A DNA stretch of 21,183 nucleotides. Origin: Terfezia claveryi. Its lineage: Eukaryota > Ascomycota > Pezizomycetes > Pezizales > Pezizaceae. The notes under the pieces were generated by a model. It was not told the DNA's origin. It saw only the letters and a program-made list of their open reading frames with translations, and made no database searches. The stretch spans positions 1 through 21,183 of the forward strand of contig WHUX01000521.1 of NCBI GenBank assembly GCA_015179025.1, written 5' to 3'. Both the position numbers and the translations under genes were made by a program. Shown piece by piece: positions 1 to 9,491 of the stretch; the stretch's first letter is position 1, and every line of letters begins with the position of its first letter.

Positions 1-895
1 GGTAGGGTTACTGAACTGAATGCTGGGTTGGAGAGTGGTTGTTGGCTTGTTGGTAATCCATCTTTTTGCCCATTCTCCGATTTCCTGGATAGCTTCTTCG
101 CGGCTGAGAGCTGTGGAGGTGGATAAGCTGGTTTGTTGTACTGGTGCTAGTTCCTTTTGAGGCTCATTTGCGGATAAGATGCGCAATACGAGTCATAAAG
201 AATTCCTTCTCTTTCTTAAGAACTGAGGCTGATAGGTCATAGTTCAAGCTGCCATGTCCATGGTGATTGCAAATTGCACATGTTTTGACAGTGAACATGT
301 AGTTGTTCATAGCGTGGGAGCTGCCATGAGCTGGACAGTAAAAATCTCAGCAAAAGGACCAGTGCATCCTTTTGTATTGTTGCCAATTGCTATGAGCCAG
401 GTCGATAGCAATTTTCTTCGCTTCTTCAGGAGCGAGGGTGTTTTGTTAAGTGTTTTCAAAAGATGGAGCCTATATCTTAGTCCAAAACTATTAAAGGTTT
501 GTTCTTGTTTATGTGGGTACAAGATCATACCCGCTGAAAACTTCTTCTGGTATGGTAGACAGAGTCTCGTCATCTGAGGACTCTTCTTCCTTCATCATAT
601 TATATTGCTTTCTTTATCTAGGATGCCCTCGAAGTATGGACAGAAGAATGGTATCCAAGTTCTTCGGCCTTCCATTATATTTGTTGAAGTTGTAATCGAC
701 ATGCTTGAAATTGATAGTTTCGCGAGAAACCATATTTTCTGAGTAAGGTTTCTGTGAGTAGAAAGTTCTTAAAGTGTTGGTAGAGATATTGTGGTTGTAG
801 GTATGGTTAGGAGGATGATGAAGTTGGAATATAATCGTCCTTGGTAGTGGGAGTGTCCAAGTATTTATGCTTTCTTGATAGAGCTCTGCTATCAA
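1..895 (-). pseudogene. pol remnant downstream of RNase H, Cys/His-rich, no integrase seen
   Basis: This stretch follows RNase H on the minus strand. A 93-codon frame at 614-895 begins MIAELYQESINTWTLPLP. Further along, pieces read EEESSDDETLSTIPEEV (about 540-600), APEEAKKIAIDLAHSNWQQY (about 370-430), and a Cys/His cluster CPAHGSHA then CAICNHHGHG (about 255-340). Near the window edge the sequence reads REEAIQEIGEWAKRW. Frames change several times, so it is decayed. In Ty3/Gypsy elements an integrase with an HHCC zinc finger and a DDE core normally follows RNase H; I could not see the DDE core here. The Cys/His cluster might be a diverged integrase zinc finger or an unrelated zinc-binding domain. 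The rest lies outside the window. Confidence 0.5.
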
Positions 896-2480
896 ATTTT
901 CCTTTCCTGCGGTATGTTATATGTCTATATCAAATTCCATTAGGTAATCTTGCCATGCCTCAATTTTGACTTGCAGGTATTTGAGTATAAAGGTTACTAA
1001 TGGTTTATGGTCTGTAAGGATAGTGAACTGTGACCTCTTAATTGTGCTTCAAAAAATTTCAATGAGTCAATAATCGCTAATAATTCCTTTTGAAAGGTAG
1101 GATAATTGAGTTTCTGGATTAAATTTTCTAAGTGGAAGCATGATGGTCTGATGTGCATCAACGGTCCTTACCTATCCACGATCCTAGTCCTATATCACTA
1201 GCATCACAGACTAAATATTTAGGTTGGTAGATTCTTATTCCAGGGTTTTAAAACATGTGGGGAATTCACGAGTTCCTTAAGTTTTTCAAACGCTGCGTTA
1301 TGAGTATCTGTCCATTCCATTTCTTTGTTTCTCCTTGCAGTTCTGACAGGGTGCTTGCATACGATGCTAAGTCAGGAATAAATCTGCTGAGATAATTAAT
1401 AATTACAAGGAATCCTCTAAGATCTTTTTTCTTGTAGGAGTTGGAAATGTTAATATAGTAGTCCTCTTCTTGGGTCTACATGTAATCATTGATGTCAAAA
1501 CATGTCCTAAGATTTCAATCTTGGAGTAAAGAACTGGCATTTACTTTCTTTGAGATAGAATTTCTTATTGTAGACATTGAAGTACTTCTTCAGTAATTCT
1601 ATATGTTCTTTATACGTTTTGAGAATATAATAATATCATCAATATAGATGATTAAATTTTTATAAACCATGTCTTTAAAAATTTCATGTATAACGCAACC
1701 TATGGTAGCTGGTGCATTACATCCCCTTGTTGCATAACTCTACTTCTAAATATCCCATATACATAAAAAGGTAGAGTGTTCCTCAGATTTTTATTATTCT
1801 AATATTAAAAAATCCACGGCTAAGTCGAGCTTAGTCCAAATGGGATTCTCCGCTACTAGTTCAATTGCTTCATTAATATCTGGTAATAGGGTGTGGTCCG
1901 GTTGACAGCTAAATTGCGGTCTCGACAGTCATTGACGTATCTGGCTTCTTCCGGTTTATTCATTTAGGGATAGTAAATAACTACAGTATTTGTGTCATTT
2001 TCTACTCTATATATGCGACCTGATGCTTCTTCTTCGACTAATTTGTCATGGATTTGTTGTCTAAATCGATGTCCTGAGGTGCCATTTTGGTATCCAAGTA
2101 GCTCTGCTTTGGTTTGATAGAGTGATTAATTTTCTTAGTAGGGTAATTCCCATGGAATTGTCTTGGGAAATAATAAGGGAAACTCCGTTACAGGGTTGAA
2201 TTGTTTCTGTACCGTGAAACAGCTGTCATGAGTTTCTTTCTCATTCAGTATCTTCGTGTCACTAATATTTTCCCAATTATCTGGTTCACTATAATCTGTA
2301 ACTGATTCACAGCTGACCTGTATACATGATCTTATACATTCACTATGGTTCTAGATCCCTTCCATACACTAGCTGGAATCGAGGAATGTTTTCCAGTTGG
2401 ATAGTAACTGGTTCCTAATGGCAGGAATTATTGCTCGCACTTTGCTGAAGCAGGTTCTACTAGTATCATGTCCCATCCAG
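896..2480 (-). pseudogene. pol: pol remnant: reverse transcriptase and RNase H
   Basis: In order on the minus strand: a lead-in PKQSYL and FRQQIHDKLVEEEASGRIYR (about 2000-2130); ARYVNDCRDRNLAV and HTLLPDINEAIELV (about 1855-1960), matching the RT start where template-binding residues lie; NPIWTKLDL (about 1820-1850); then NLIIYIDDIIIFSKTYKEHI, whose YIDD catalytic box is at 1635-1646, followed by FYLKESKCQF. RNase H follows, with VCDASDIGLGSWI (about 1160-1215) holding the first catalytic Asp, and LTDHKPLVTFILKYLQ (about 970-1020). These are typical Ty3/Gypsy motifs. Many frameshifts and in-frame stops break the gene. The enzyme would copy the element RNA into DNA in virus-like particles. 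Confidence 0.88.
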
Positions 2481-2489
2481 TCAAATGAG

Positions 2490-2747
2490 CTACATAGAAG
2501 TTCGTTCTTCTACATAACCTATCCAATCAAGTTTGATAGTACAAGCTTTGTCTATCATTCCTTTTGAGCCTTTAATTGCAGTACTTAATGATTTCTTCTC
2601 GATACTTCTAGTCGGTATTTTGTATAGGTGTACAAATTGAGAATTAATTAAGTCTCCTCCCTTTGTTTGGAGATCAATTAAAGCTAGTGCGGGGTGTTCA
2701 TTAGCTTTAACGAATACCTTGCTAAAATCTGGTACCTGTCTTGACAA
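2490..2747 (-). pseudogene. retropepsin-like protease segment of pol
   Basis: An 85-codon open stretch reads HPALALIDLQTKGGDLINSQ near residues 18-37 and IKGSKGMIDKACTIKLDWIG further on. Past its stop the sequence continues in another frame with AHLTGWDMILVEPA (about 2450-2490). The hydrophobic-Asp-x-x-x-x-GG pattern followed by GWDMILG-type residues matches fungal Gypsy proteases as I remember them. The usual Asp-Ser/Thr-Gly triad is replaced by Asp-Leu-Gln at 2667-2675. The segment sits between the zinc knuckle and RT, the expected place for the protease that processes Gag and Pol. A frameshift near 2490 breaks it. Confidence 0.72.
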
Positions 2748-2832
2748 GGGTCGTTCCTTGATTTTATCCTTATTGTTTTTATCCTTGGTGCTATCGTATA
2801 GCTAAATCTTGTGCGCTGTACGCATGGGTACC

Positions 2833-4520
2833 TTATTTTTGTTTCCTACAGTCCTTGTAGGAGTGTCCAGGGTTCCAACACCATAGACATTTCTTGTCTC
2901 TAATTAATTGCATCTTTGTCTTCTAATCCAATTTTTTGTATGGTGTCCCAATCTGAGTCCTTCCATTTTTCTGTGTTGGGTTTGGTGTTGGATTGCTGCT
3001 AGGATTAAATCCTGTTTTTTGTCTTGATTCTGGTCCCTGCTGGACCTGACTCCGATTTTCATTCTGAGGTGTTGTCGTCGGGATGTATTTGTTGTATGGT
3101 GGGGCAATATCTTTCTTGGAAGCTTCATATGACTCGCTTGATGCACGAGCTGATCATATGACCATTCTTCTTTGATTAAAGGAATTAATGTAGCTGACAT
3201 ATATGGCGGCAGGTGATTAAGAAACTTTCTTCTTTTTACTTCCTGCGATATTGATTGTTTGCCATCCTTGTCAATCAATTTGATTTGCATTTCAGTAAGC
3301 CAGTTGGCAACTGTTTAATTCCCATGTGACGTCCATCCTTGTATGGTGTGGCTGTCTCCCATGTTTCCACAAAATGTCCTTACTAGTAGAGGGTATCAGA
3401 AAATCCCTTAGTGCTAGTATGAATCTAAAGAATTCGCATTCTTTCCTTTTTCTCTTAGGAATTGATTATAAGTAGTGAGCGCACTTCCTTCCATTCTGAA
3501 TCCAACAATTTCCAAAGCTGAAGCGCCTTCTAAATCTATTCCTTTGATAACAAACCAACTTGCATTGCTGTGGCCAAGAGTCAAAATATTGTGAGTCTTG
3601 CCATTTTTTGTCTTCTCCTCTTATTTTTTCTGGTAGATCAATCTTTATTCCTTTTAAAGCATTTGTTGCTTTATGGTTACCCATTGTAACCATTCCTGTT
3701 GTAGATTCCCATTGCTGGTGTTCAACTATTTTCCTCATTTGGGTTTTCTTTTAAGAGTTTGACTTGCAACTGACGATGCCTTATCAGAGTCCGAGCTATC
3801 ATCTCCACTATCATCGGGGTCTCGTCCTCCTCCTTGCGTTTTCTGCTTCTGTTGGTCTAGTCCTGTATCTAGATCATCATTGTCTTCTGGTAATTCTATA
3901 TCTTCTGGTGGTTGGTCTTTGTCGTCTGGTTCTTTGGCTGACCCAGTCCTCCTTTCTGGTGTCTCAGGTGCTCGACCTTTGCCTTTCGATTGATCTTTTG
4001 GTGTTCTCAGGAATGCTCCTGGAAGTTCTTTGCTAGGATTGAAAAAATCCTCCTGGTATGTGCTGATTCTTCTAGATGAGTGCCGCTCATCATGAATGCC
4101 ATTATTTCTTCCAGTTATTTATTACCCAATTCGGTTTCCTTAAAAGTGGAACACAGGTTTCTTAATTCTTACTTAAAAATGCATTCATTTCTAAGTCTTT
4201 TCTTTGAATGGGTAAGGTGTTAGCCATAAATAGTGTTTTACTATGCTTCCATTAAGAGTCGAGTATCTTAGGATGATACTGTTGGGCATGTCCATTGAGC
4301 GAGTATATTTCAAAATCTCCTCAATTGTTGGAAAATGTCTGTCCCAAAATTCTTCTGGTGCGAGAGGTAAAGCCATACTAAAATATAGTTTGGTTCCTGC
4401 TCTACCTGGTTCTCCTATTTCTATATCCATGGGCAGATTTATTTCCCTTCTGTTTAGGAACTACAAATCTGGTCTTTCTGGGAGTTTCTTCTACTAATTT
4501 CTTAATATCTTTGGTAACAT
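2833..4520 (-). pseudogene. gag: gag remnant with CCHC zinc knuckle (copy 1)
   Basis: This is the structural protein of the virus-like particle. From its likely start (ATG at 4518-4520) it holds pieces of MDIEIGEPGRAGTKLYFSMA (4374-4430), an acidic middle (about 3770-3990), capsid-like text EGSALTTYNQFLREK (about 3440-3500) and VKRRKFLNHLPPYMSATL (3180-3240), and a CX2CX4HX4C zinc knuckle CLWCWNPGHSYKDC at 2848-2889. A stop at 2833-2835 follows soon after the knuckle. Full length would be about 560 residues, ordinary for a Gypsy Gag. Frameshifts occur near 4417, 4200 and 3560, and stops near 3400 and 3320. Copy 2 preserves the N-terminal 250 residues in one frame. Confidence 0.85.
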
Positions 4521-4568
4521 AGTTAACCGTCTCGACCTCTTAGTCTTCTTACTAAGTTCAGAGCCATT

Positions 4569-5167
4569 ATGTCTGATTTCGTCGTCTGTCCACAACCAAA
4601 TGCAGCTGGTTATGCGATACAATCGTCGAGTTACTTTTCTTCTTTGGCACCTTACTGTGCTGATGGTGTGGTGGCTGATGATCCTTATGATCTCCGTTCG
4701 ACTGACGGTTCTGTTGGCTGGTGCTCATGCGGCTGGTGAGGCTGGATGTCAGGATCCTGATGTTTCTTATGGTCCTGGTTTTTCTTCGTCTACTAGTCTA
4801 GAATCTAGTTCTAGTTCTTCCGGCAAGAGTGTCACGTTTTCTGATTAGTGTGTTGAGGTAGACGTTGGGGCGCAGAGGTATTGGTAGAGATGTCTGGGCC
4901 TAAGGAAGGTTCTGATGGAGGTAATTCTTTTCTAGAGGAAATGGCTGTAGTGGAGGCAGCGAGATTTGAGCCTTGGGATTGTGACGCTTGGTTGTTTAGA
5001 CCAATTATTCCTGGGACCTGGGGGGCCGGTTTTTCAATGGTGTACTGGATTTAAGGTACAGATGTAATGGCGGTTGCCAGGAGTGCAAGATGAGTTGTCG
5101 ATCTTATTGGGAAAAGTGTTGTGAACGAGGGTGGGATTGTTTAATGTGGGATACCACTGCCCGTTAG
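4569..5167 (+). pseudogene. Antisense ORF between LTR and gag (copy 1, broken)
   Basis: This frame runs opposite to gag, starting 48 bp from the gag ATG and ending at TAG 5165-5167, about 220 bp short of the LTR. It begins MSDFVVCPQPNAAGYAI and matches the copy-2 frame at 19694-20292 over its whole length. Here it is broken by a frameshift near 4715-4735, an indel cluster with a stop near 4840-4850, more shifts near 4870-4890 and a small deletion at 5052-5054. Its last 110 bp, coding the Cys-rich tail, are identical to copy 2. I recognise no known family. Confidence 0.6.
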
Positions 5168-5233
5168 AGCTCTGCTTAGCTTGCTTCTAAGTCTTTTGTT
5201 GATGTACTGCAGTTGAGAGTCTGATGTCTCGTT
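5054..5233. other. 180-bp block identical between the two element copies
   Basis: By eye, this block shows no difference from 19629-19808 (reverse complement). It covers the Cys-rich tail and stop codon of the antisense frame plus about 66 bp toward the LTR. It contains TGGTATCCC in element orientation, a possible primer-binding site. The neighbouring parts of the element differ at many places. Confidence 0.75.
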
Positions 5234-5678
5234 GTTGGATTTTGTTGGCTAGCTAGTTGAATAACGATATCGATTTTATATGTGCACTTATGTGTCGAAT
5301 TGTATACACTTGCTAGTGTAATAAAGGTATCCGAAGGTTGATCAGGCCTTGGATTTAAGAGTAAAGATTAGGTAAGTAAGTTAAAAAAAATGTAATGAAT
5401 GGTACTAGACAGTATTCATTCGGTACCGTTTATACAATCTATATCCGTAGGCAGGACGTTTGTGTATTTCGGTTCTGCTGAGGTAAGACCTCAGAAGGGT
5501 AGGGAGATTACTATGTGGACGTTCCAGAGGGAACAGTAATTAACTGGTGTAATCTATCTTATATGATTTGTGCTATCTAAGCTATATGATCTTGATCTGA
5601 TCGGAATATAGGCTTGCTTGCTCTGTATGCTTGCTTGTTGCTTCTTGTTTTTTGTGATTCCAGAGGGAATCCAGCGCC

Positions 5679-5686
5679 TATTTATA
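5679..5686 (-). promoter_or_regulatory. TATA box of the copy-1 LTR
   Basis: On the element strand this reads TATAAATA, about 95 bp downstream of the nearer TGAGTCA site and in the correct direction for gag-pol. The same place in copy 2 (about 19167-19175) reads GTAAAATA and is weakened. Confidence 0.6.
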
Positions 5687-5780
5687 CTCCTCTGAGATCT
5701 GATGACTAAGGAAATAAATACAATAAAGGGTGGCACACCAGAAGGTGGTCGCTGTACAAAAGGGGTCATTGGCATAGTAA

Positions 5781-5827
5781 TGAGTCACAGCCTTAAATAA
5801 TAGTCATGTGGCCATAGTAATGAGTCA
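5781..5827. promoter_or_regulatory. Two AP-1/Gcn4-type TGAGTCA sites in U3 (copy 1)
   Basis: TGAGTCA occurs at 5781-5787 and 5821-5827, 40 bp apart, each within a longer repeated text (ATAGTAATGAGTCACA). The core is the well-known site of fungal bZIP regulators such as Gcn4 and AP-1 homologues. Both sites are kept in copy 2. Regulation by amino-acid starvation or stress is an inference. Confidence 0.45.
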
Positions 5828-5878
5828 CACCTTAAACAGAGGTCAGCGGCCATAATGAGGGTGTCTTCATATGGCAAG

Positions 5879-5900
5879 TGCCATGGAACTTCCCATGGCA
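5879..5900. repeat. Palindrome in U3 (TGCCATGG / CCATGGCA)
   Basis: Two perfect 8-base arms, TGCCATGG at 5879-5886 and CCATGGCA at 5893-5900, flank a 6-base spacer. Copy 2 has the same structure at 18949-18970 with one arm changed by a single base. It may be a binding site for a dimeric protein or an RNA hairpin. Confidence 0.5.
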
Positions 5901-6052
5901 AATTCCGTGCTGTGGATGCTTATAAAGCAATAGGAGGTGGTAGAAGGCTAGTCCTTCAACCGAGAGGCTTAGTTATATAACATAGTAGTAATATAGGAAA
6001 TACAAAAGTATATAATCAATTATATAAGAATGAAACAACATTCTCTATTACA

Positions 6053-6640
6053 AAGAAGCTACCTACCACCTTAGTAGATATTATGGTCATCTTAAATCTG
6101 CTGATGTATACTAACAATATTTCTCATTATCAACACCAGCTTGGATTCTAATAATCTGCCCATAGCTTTTCTCACTGGTATACTCCCAAAAAAAAAAAAA
6201 AAACAACTATTATGAAATATGGCATATAATTCATGATACCTACCATATGGCTCATCCTCATAAAAATCTCCAAGCGTCCAAAAAGGACCTTCTGAAATAT
6301 CACCATGATACTCACAATTCTTCCTTGACCTATAAAAATCCCCGACCACCCTGATGTCTCATATTCCCCTAACCTTCTCTAAAAAATTGAAAAAAAGACA
6401 GATTATACATGTATGCATTATATGACATCCAATCAATGATACCTACAATCTTGCTTGTCAAACGATTGAAAATCTCAGTATGTAACTATATGAAAATCCA
6501 AACAAATAATTGAACAAAAAACCCTCATTTATCCATCTCTCACTAGAAGCAGCTCTAACTATACCCTTTTTGTTCCCTTGCCTTTTACCAGTTTCACTTT
6601 AGTCATTAGTCCTTCTCTCCACCGCCCCTAACAGTTCCTT
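6053..6640. other. AT-rich stretch without a recognised gene
   Basis: This stretch lies between the LTR and the decayed gene on its right. It includes a run of 16 A near 6187-6202. A minus-strand frame at 6092-6349 contains GPFWTLGDFYEDEPYGRYHE and may be a scrap of coding DNA, but I recognise nothing in it and the A run passes through it as poly-Phe. Confidence 0.3.
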
Positions 6641-6714
6641 TTACACCCTTCCGATTTCATTCTGCTTCATCCCTATTATCACTACTACCACTACAACCAG
6701 CTCACTAGTGCCCA

Positions 6715-6856
6715 CCTCCTCCCTCTCATCCCCCTTCTCCTCCTCCTCCTTGTCCTCCTCCTCCTCCTTACCCTCCTTCTCCTCCTCCTTGCCCTCCTCC
6801 TCCTCCTTACCCTCCTCCTCCTCCTCCTCACCCTCTGCCTCGCCCTCCTCCTCATT
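6715..6856. repeat. (TCC)n-type polypyrimidine tract
   Basis: The plus strand is almost purely pyrimidine, mainly CTC/TCC triplets with scattered TTA, CTT and TGC. On the minus strand it codes for Glu/Lys/Gly runs in the decayed gene above. Triplet slippage explains it. Such a mirror-rich purine/pyrimidine tract could also form triplex DNA. Confidence 0.75.
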
Positions 6857-6949
6857 ATCCTTCTCCTCTAGCCTACTAGCCTGCTTAATCTTGACCATAG
6901 TCATTTTGATTATTTTCTTTAATCTTGTGGTACCTTAAGCTGTCCTTTT

Positions 6950-7870
6950 GCTACCCACTATATACTATTTCCTGCTTTTGGTCTTGATAAACGTTGGAGC
7001 CTCCTCTTCATCATCATCACTCTCATTAAAGTTCTCAATCTTTCTAGTAGATTTTTGTCTACCTTGAGGTTTCACAATCCCCTTACCTTCCCCCACTTTC
7101 TCCTTCCTACTTTTAGTCTTGATGTGTTTGAGAGCCTCATCATCATTGTCTTCAAGGTTTACAATGTCTTTGGATGTTTATGTCCTTTGAGTTCTCACAA
7201 GCCCCTTACCTGCCCCTATATTCCCCTTCCCACTTTTTTTGATCTCTTTGAGAGCCTCCTCTTTCTCTTCATCGTCCTCTTCAACCTACTACTTCTTAGC
7301 AATACTCTTCTACTTCAATGTTTCCATTCCTTCAGTCATCTTCATTTTCACAAATCCCATACTACCCTTACCCGCCCCCATTCTACGCTTAGACCTCCTC
7401 AATATCTATCTCGGTTTCTCTTCCTCTGATTCTCCTTCCCCGACCCTAGCCTTATCATCCTTCTTCCCTTTCATACCATTCGGTGGTGGACCTCGAGTGT
7501 CTTCTTATATCTTCATTATTATGGATCCCATACTTTTACCTGCCCCCATGCTATACTTCGACCTCCTGAATGTCTATCTCGGTTGCTCTTCCTCTGATTC
7601 TTCTTCCTTGACCTCATCCTTATTGTCCTTTTTTTCTTTCACACCTTTTGGTGGTGGACCCTGAGTGGCTTCTTGCAACTTCCTTTTCATGGATCCCATA
7701 TCCTTCCCCGCCCCCACGCTATGCATAGACCCCCTCAATTCTCTTAGTTCCTCTTTCTTTGATTGCTCTTCTTCGTCATCATCCTAGTTATCTTTCTTCT
7801 TCCCTTTCATACGTTTTCATTGTAGATCTTTAGTAGACTCTTAGGTTCTACCTCTATTAGGTTGAGGCTT
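6950..7870 (-). repeat. Coding tandem repeat, 168-bp unit
   Basis: Anchors GCCCCCATTCTAC (7374), GCCCCCATGCTAT (7542) and GCCCCCACGCTAT (7710) are exactly 168 bp apart. Less regular units start near 7212, 7089 and 6950. The minus strand of the best units codes for a 56-residue motif including SVGAGKDMGSMKRKLQEA and GPPPKGVKEKKDNKDE. The period is a multiple of three, so the repeat grew within a reading frame. Older units at the low-coordinate end are shorter and more diverged. Confidence 0.7.
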
Positions 7871-8374
7871 CCTAGTCGAAGTATCCAACATCACTATGTT
7901 AGTCTCTTGCGGGGCTGTAGGAAGGGGTGGCAGTTGCATTTCGAGAATTGGAGGGCTCAGATCCTACTGATATTCTGCTGCATGTGCCTCTCGTACAGAT
8001 TTCACTGCCTTATCTCTGATGATAGCACTGCTATGTACTTTCTTAGCAATATCTTGAGCCAAGATATTGACAGTGTAGCTAATGGACTTATCATTGAGGT
8101 ATTTGAGTTGTCCTATAGGAGCCATTATTGGGAGAGCTATGGCATGCTTAAGAAATGTTATCTATATATCCATTCCAGCTCTTTATGGTCTGTAGATACT
8201 GCTTTATTTCATTATGTATATAATATTTCGCCTCCAAAGCCTATACAGGTTTTCTGGAATCCCTTCCCTAAAAAATCCAACTACTTTTGTATATCCATAA
8301 TTGGACTGTGTTATATAATAGTCATCTTCTGACTCTTCATTGGTGTCTGCTGGTTGTTTCCTTTTTAGTAGCAT

Positions 8375-8762
8375 TTTATATCCTTAATATTGCTAATCAA
8401 TGGCTATCTAGACTAGTAGATCATTAGTGGACACTGAACATGGCCCCTCTCAGTCTACTTACAATAAAATAGAGAGTGAATGGGTTTGAGTTTGCCGTTT
8501 CCCAAAGTTCTTAGTTATTAACTATGAAAGTAGTTTAGGCAAGGCTTCTGTCACTATTTATCAAATATGGTTGATATTGAAGGACTATGAATGTCAAAGA
8601 TGATATCGTAATAAATAGCATACTGACCTGACCATGGCCACCATTTTGTTTACAACTTGTGGATATAGCAAACAGCTATTTCTTTGTATGGTAGATTATG
8701 GCCAAAGTTTGATTATGTAAAGAAATGAATGTAATAAAGCAAATATAAAAATGTTCAGGACT
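8375..8762. other. Spacer with no recognised gene
   Basis: AT-rich DNA between the start of the decayed minus-strand gene and the first copy of the subterminal repeat. I see neither a coding frame nor a repeat in it. Confidence 0.4.
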
Positions 8763-9491
8763 AGTCTGGTTGGGGAATGGATGCAAATGGCTATTACTTG
8801 ATCTGGTCTAAGCTGTAATCTGGTTGGAACAATAGACTACTATGATTGGACATTGAGAGGTTATCCTCCTAGGTACCAACCAGACTACCCTAATGGCTAG
8901 TTTGTTTTATTATGCAGTTGACTATTCCAAATAGACTATATTTGACAAGAGGTTGTACCAACCAGACAAACAAAGACTATAATATGAATGTAAAAAAATG
9001 CTGTTTGGGAAATACTTATTATAGGCAATTGCTTGATATAGACTAGCATATACCTCTGGCTACCTGAGATTGGTACTTGATGTTGGCTTCCTATCATAAA
9101 GCAAAGTCTAGTTGGGGAATGGATGCTAATAGCTATTACTTAATCTGGTTTAAGCTTGTAATCTGGTTGGCACAACAGACTACTATGATTGGACCTTGAG
9201 AGGTCCCCCTAATGGCTAGTTTGTTTTATTATATAGTTGACTATTCCTAATAGACTACATTTGACTAGAGGTTATACCAACTAGACAAACCAACCAAAGA
9301 CTTCTCTATGAGAGGCTCGTGCCAACTAGACTAATAAAGACTATAATGTAAACATAAAAGAGTAGTCTAGTTGGCACATAAAAAAGGCTGTTTGGGAAAT
9401 AGACATTATGGGCAATTGCTTGATAAAGTCTAGTGTATACTCCTAGCTACCTGAGATTGGTACTTGATATTAACTTCCTATCATGAAGCAA
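8763..9491. repeat. Two large direct repeats (342 and 387 bp) of a subterminal region
   Basis: The sequence starting AGTCTGGTTGGGGAATGG at 8763 recurs at 9105 and is similar to the end of the unit at 9491, where a third partial copy begins. The second unit is longer by two insertions, each carrying extra copies of the AGTCTAGTTGGCAC motif, including the segment that matches the other side of the transposon in inverted orientation. Confidence 0.8.

Larger units (their letters stand above)
1..6052 (-). mobile_element. Ty3/Gypsy-like LTR retrotransposon, copy 1 (5' part, decayed)
   Basis: Read on the minus strand, the order is 5' LTR (5391-6052), leader, gag with a CCHC zinc knuckle, a retropepsin-like segment, reverse transcriptase with YIDD, then RNase H. 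This protease-RT-RNase H order fits Ty3/Gypsy. The 3' part and 3' LTR lie outside the window. All coding parts carry frameshifts or stops, so the copy is dead. The same element occurs in opposite orientation at 18795-21183, and the two can be aligned by eye from the LTR through gag. Confidence 0.88.
5391..6052 (-). repeat. 5' LTR of copy 1
   Basis: In element orientation this LTR begins TGTAATA at 6052 and ends CATTACA at 5391-5397, giving TG...CA ends with a nearly perfect 7-bp inverted repeat (exact in copy 2). It aligns along its length with 18795-19467. Just past its 3' end is a run of eight T (element strand), and no canonical TGG primer-binding site abuts it. A TGGTATCCC further inside leaves the alternative that the LTR is longer and ends about 235 bp later. 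The 3' LTR, outside the window, would decide. Confidence 0.75.
6641..8374 (-). pseudogene. Unrecognised decayed gene with basic/acidic repeats
   Basis: A plausible start is ATG 8372-8374: the frame begins MLLKRKQPADTNEESEDDYY and stays open 60 or so codons, including GFFREGIPENLYRLWR, to a TAA near 8210. Further pieces read PIMAPIGQLKYLNDKSISYT and NILAQDIAKKVHSSAIIRD (about 7960-8140), then Pro-rich QLPPLPTAPQETNIVMLD (about 7880-7940). Next come tandem 56-residue units rich in Lys and Glu, and last a run of Glu/Lys triplets ending at a stop at 6641. Stops and frameshifts break it. The layout (a helical N-terminal part, then a low-complexity charged tail) suggests a nuclear or nucleic-acid-binding protein or the accessory gene of a transposon, but I do not know the family. 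Confidence 0.45.

Noticed and set aside
3764..4036. Hydrophobic plus-strand frame that could pass for a membrane protein; also seen at 20835-21107 on the minus strand
   Set aside because: It is the antisense of the acidic part of gag. Leu/Val richness follows from the opposite strand of Asp/Glu codons. Unlike the antisense frame near the LTR, it has no conserved start or independent features.
6708..6938. Ser/Leu-rich plus-strand frame
   Set aside because: It is the opposite-strand reading of the pyrimidine tract. The Glu-rich minus-strand frame continues into other coding-like text, this one does not.
7055..7664. Two overlapping plus-strand frames with hydrophobic, Ser/Pro-rich text
   Set aside because: They are shadows of the 168-bp repeat, whose minus-strand frame gives the consistent motif.
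7862..8332. 156-codon plus-strand frame
   Set aside because: The minus strand holds several coherent peptide stretches here, with a plausible start at 8374. The plus frame has an odd composition and no family resemblance.
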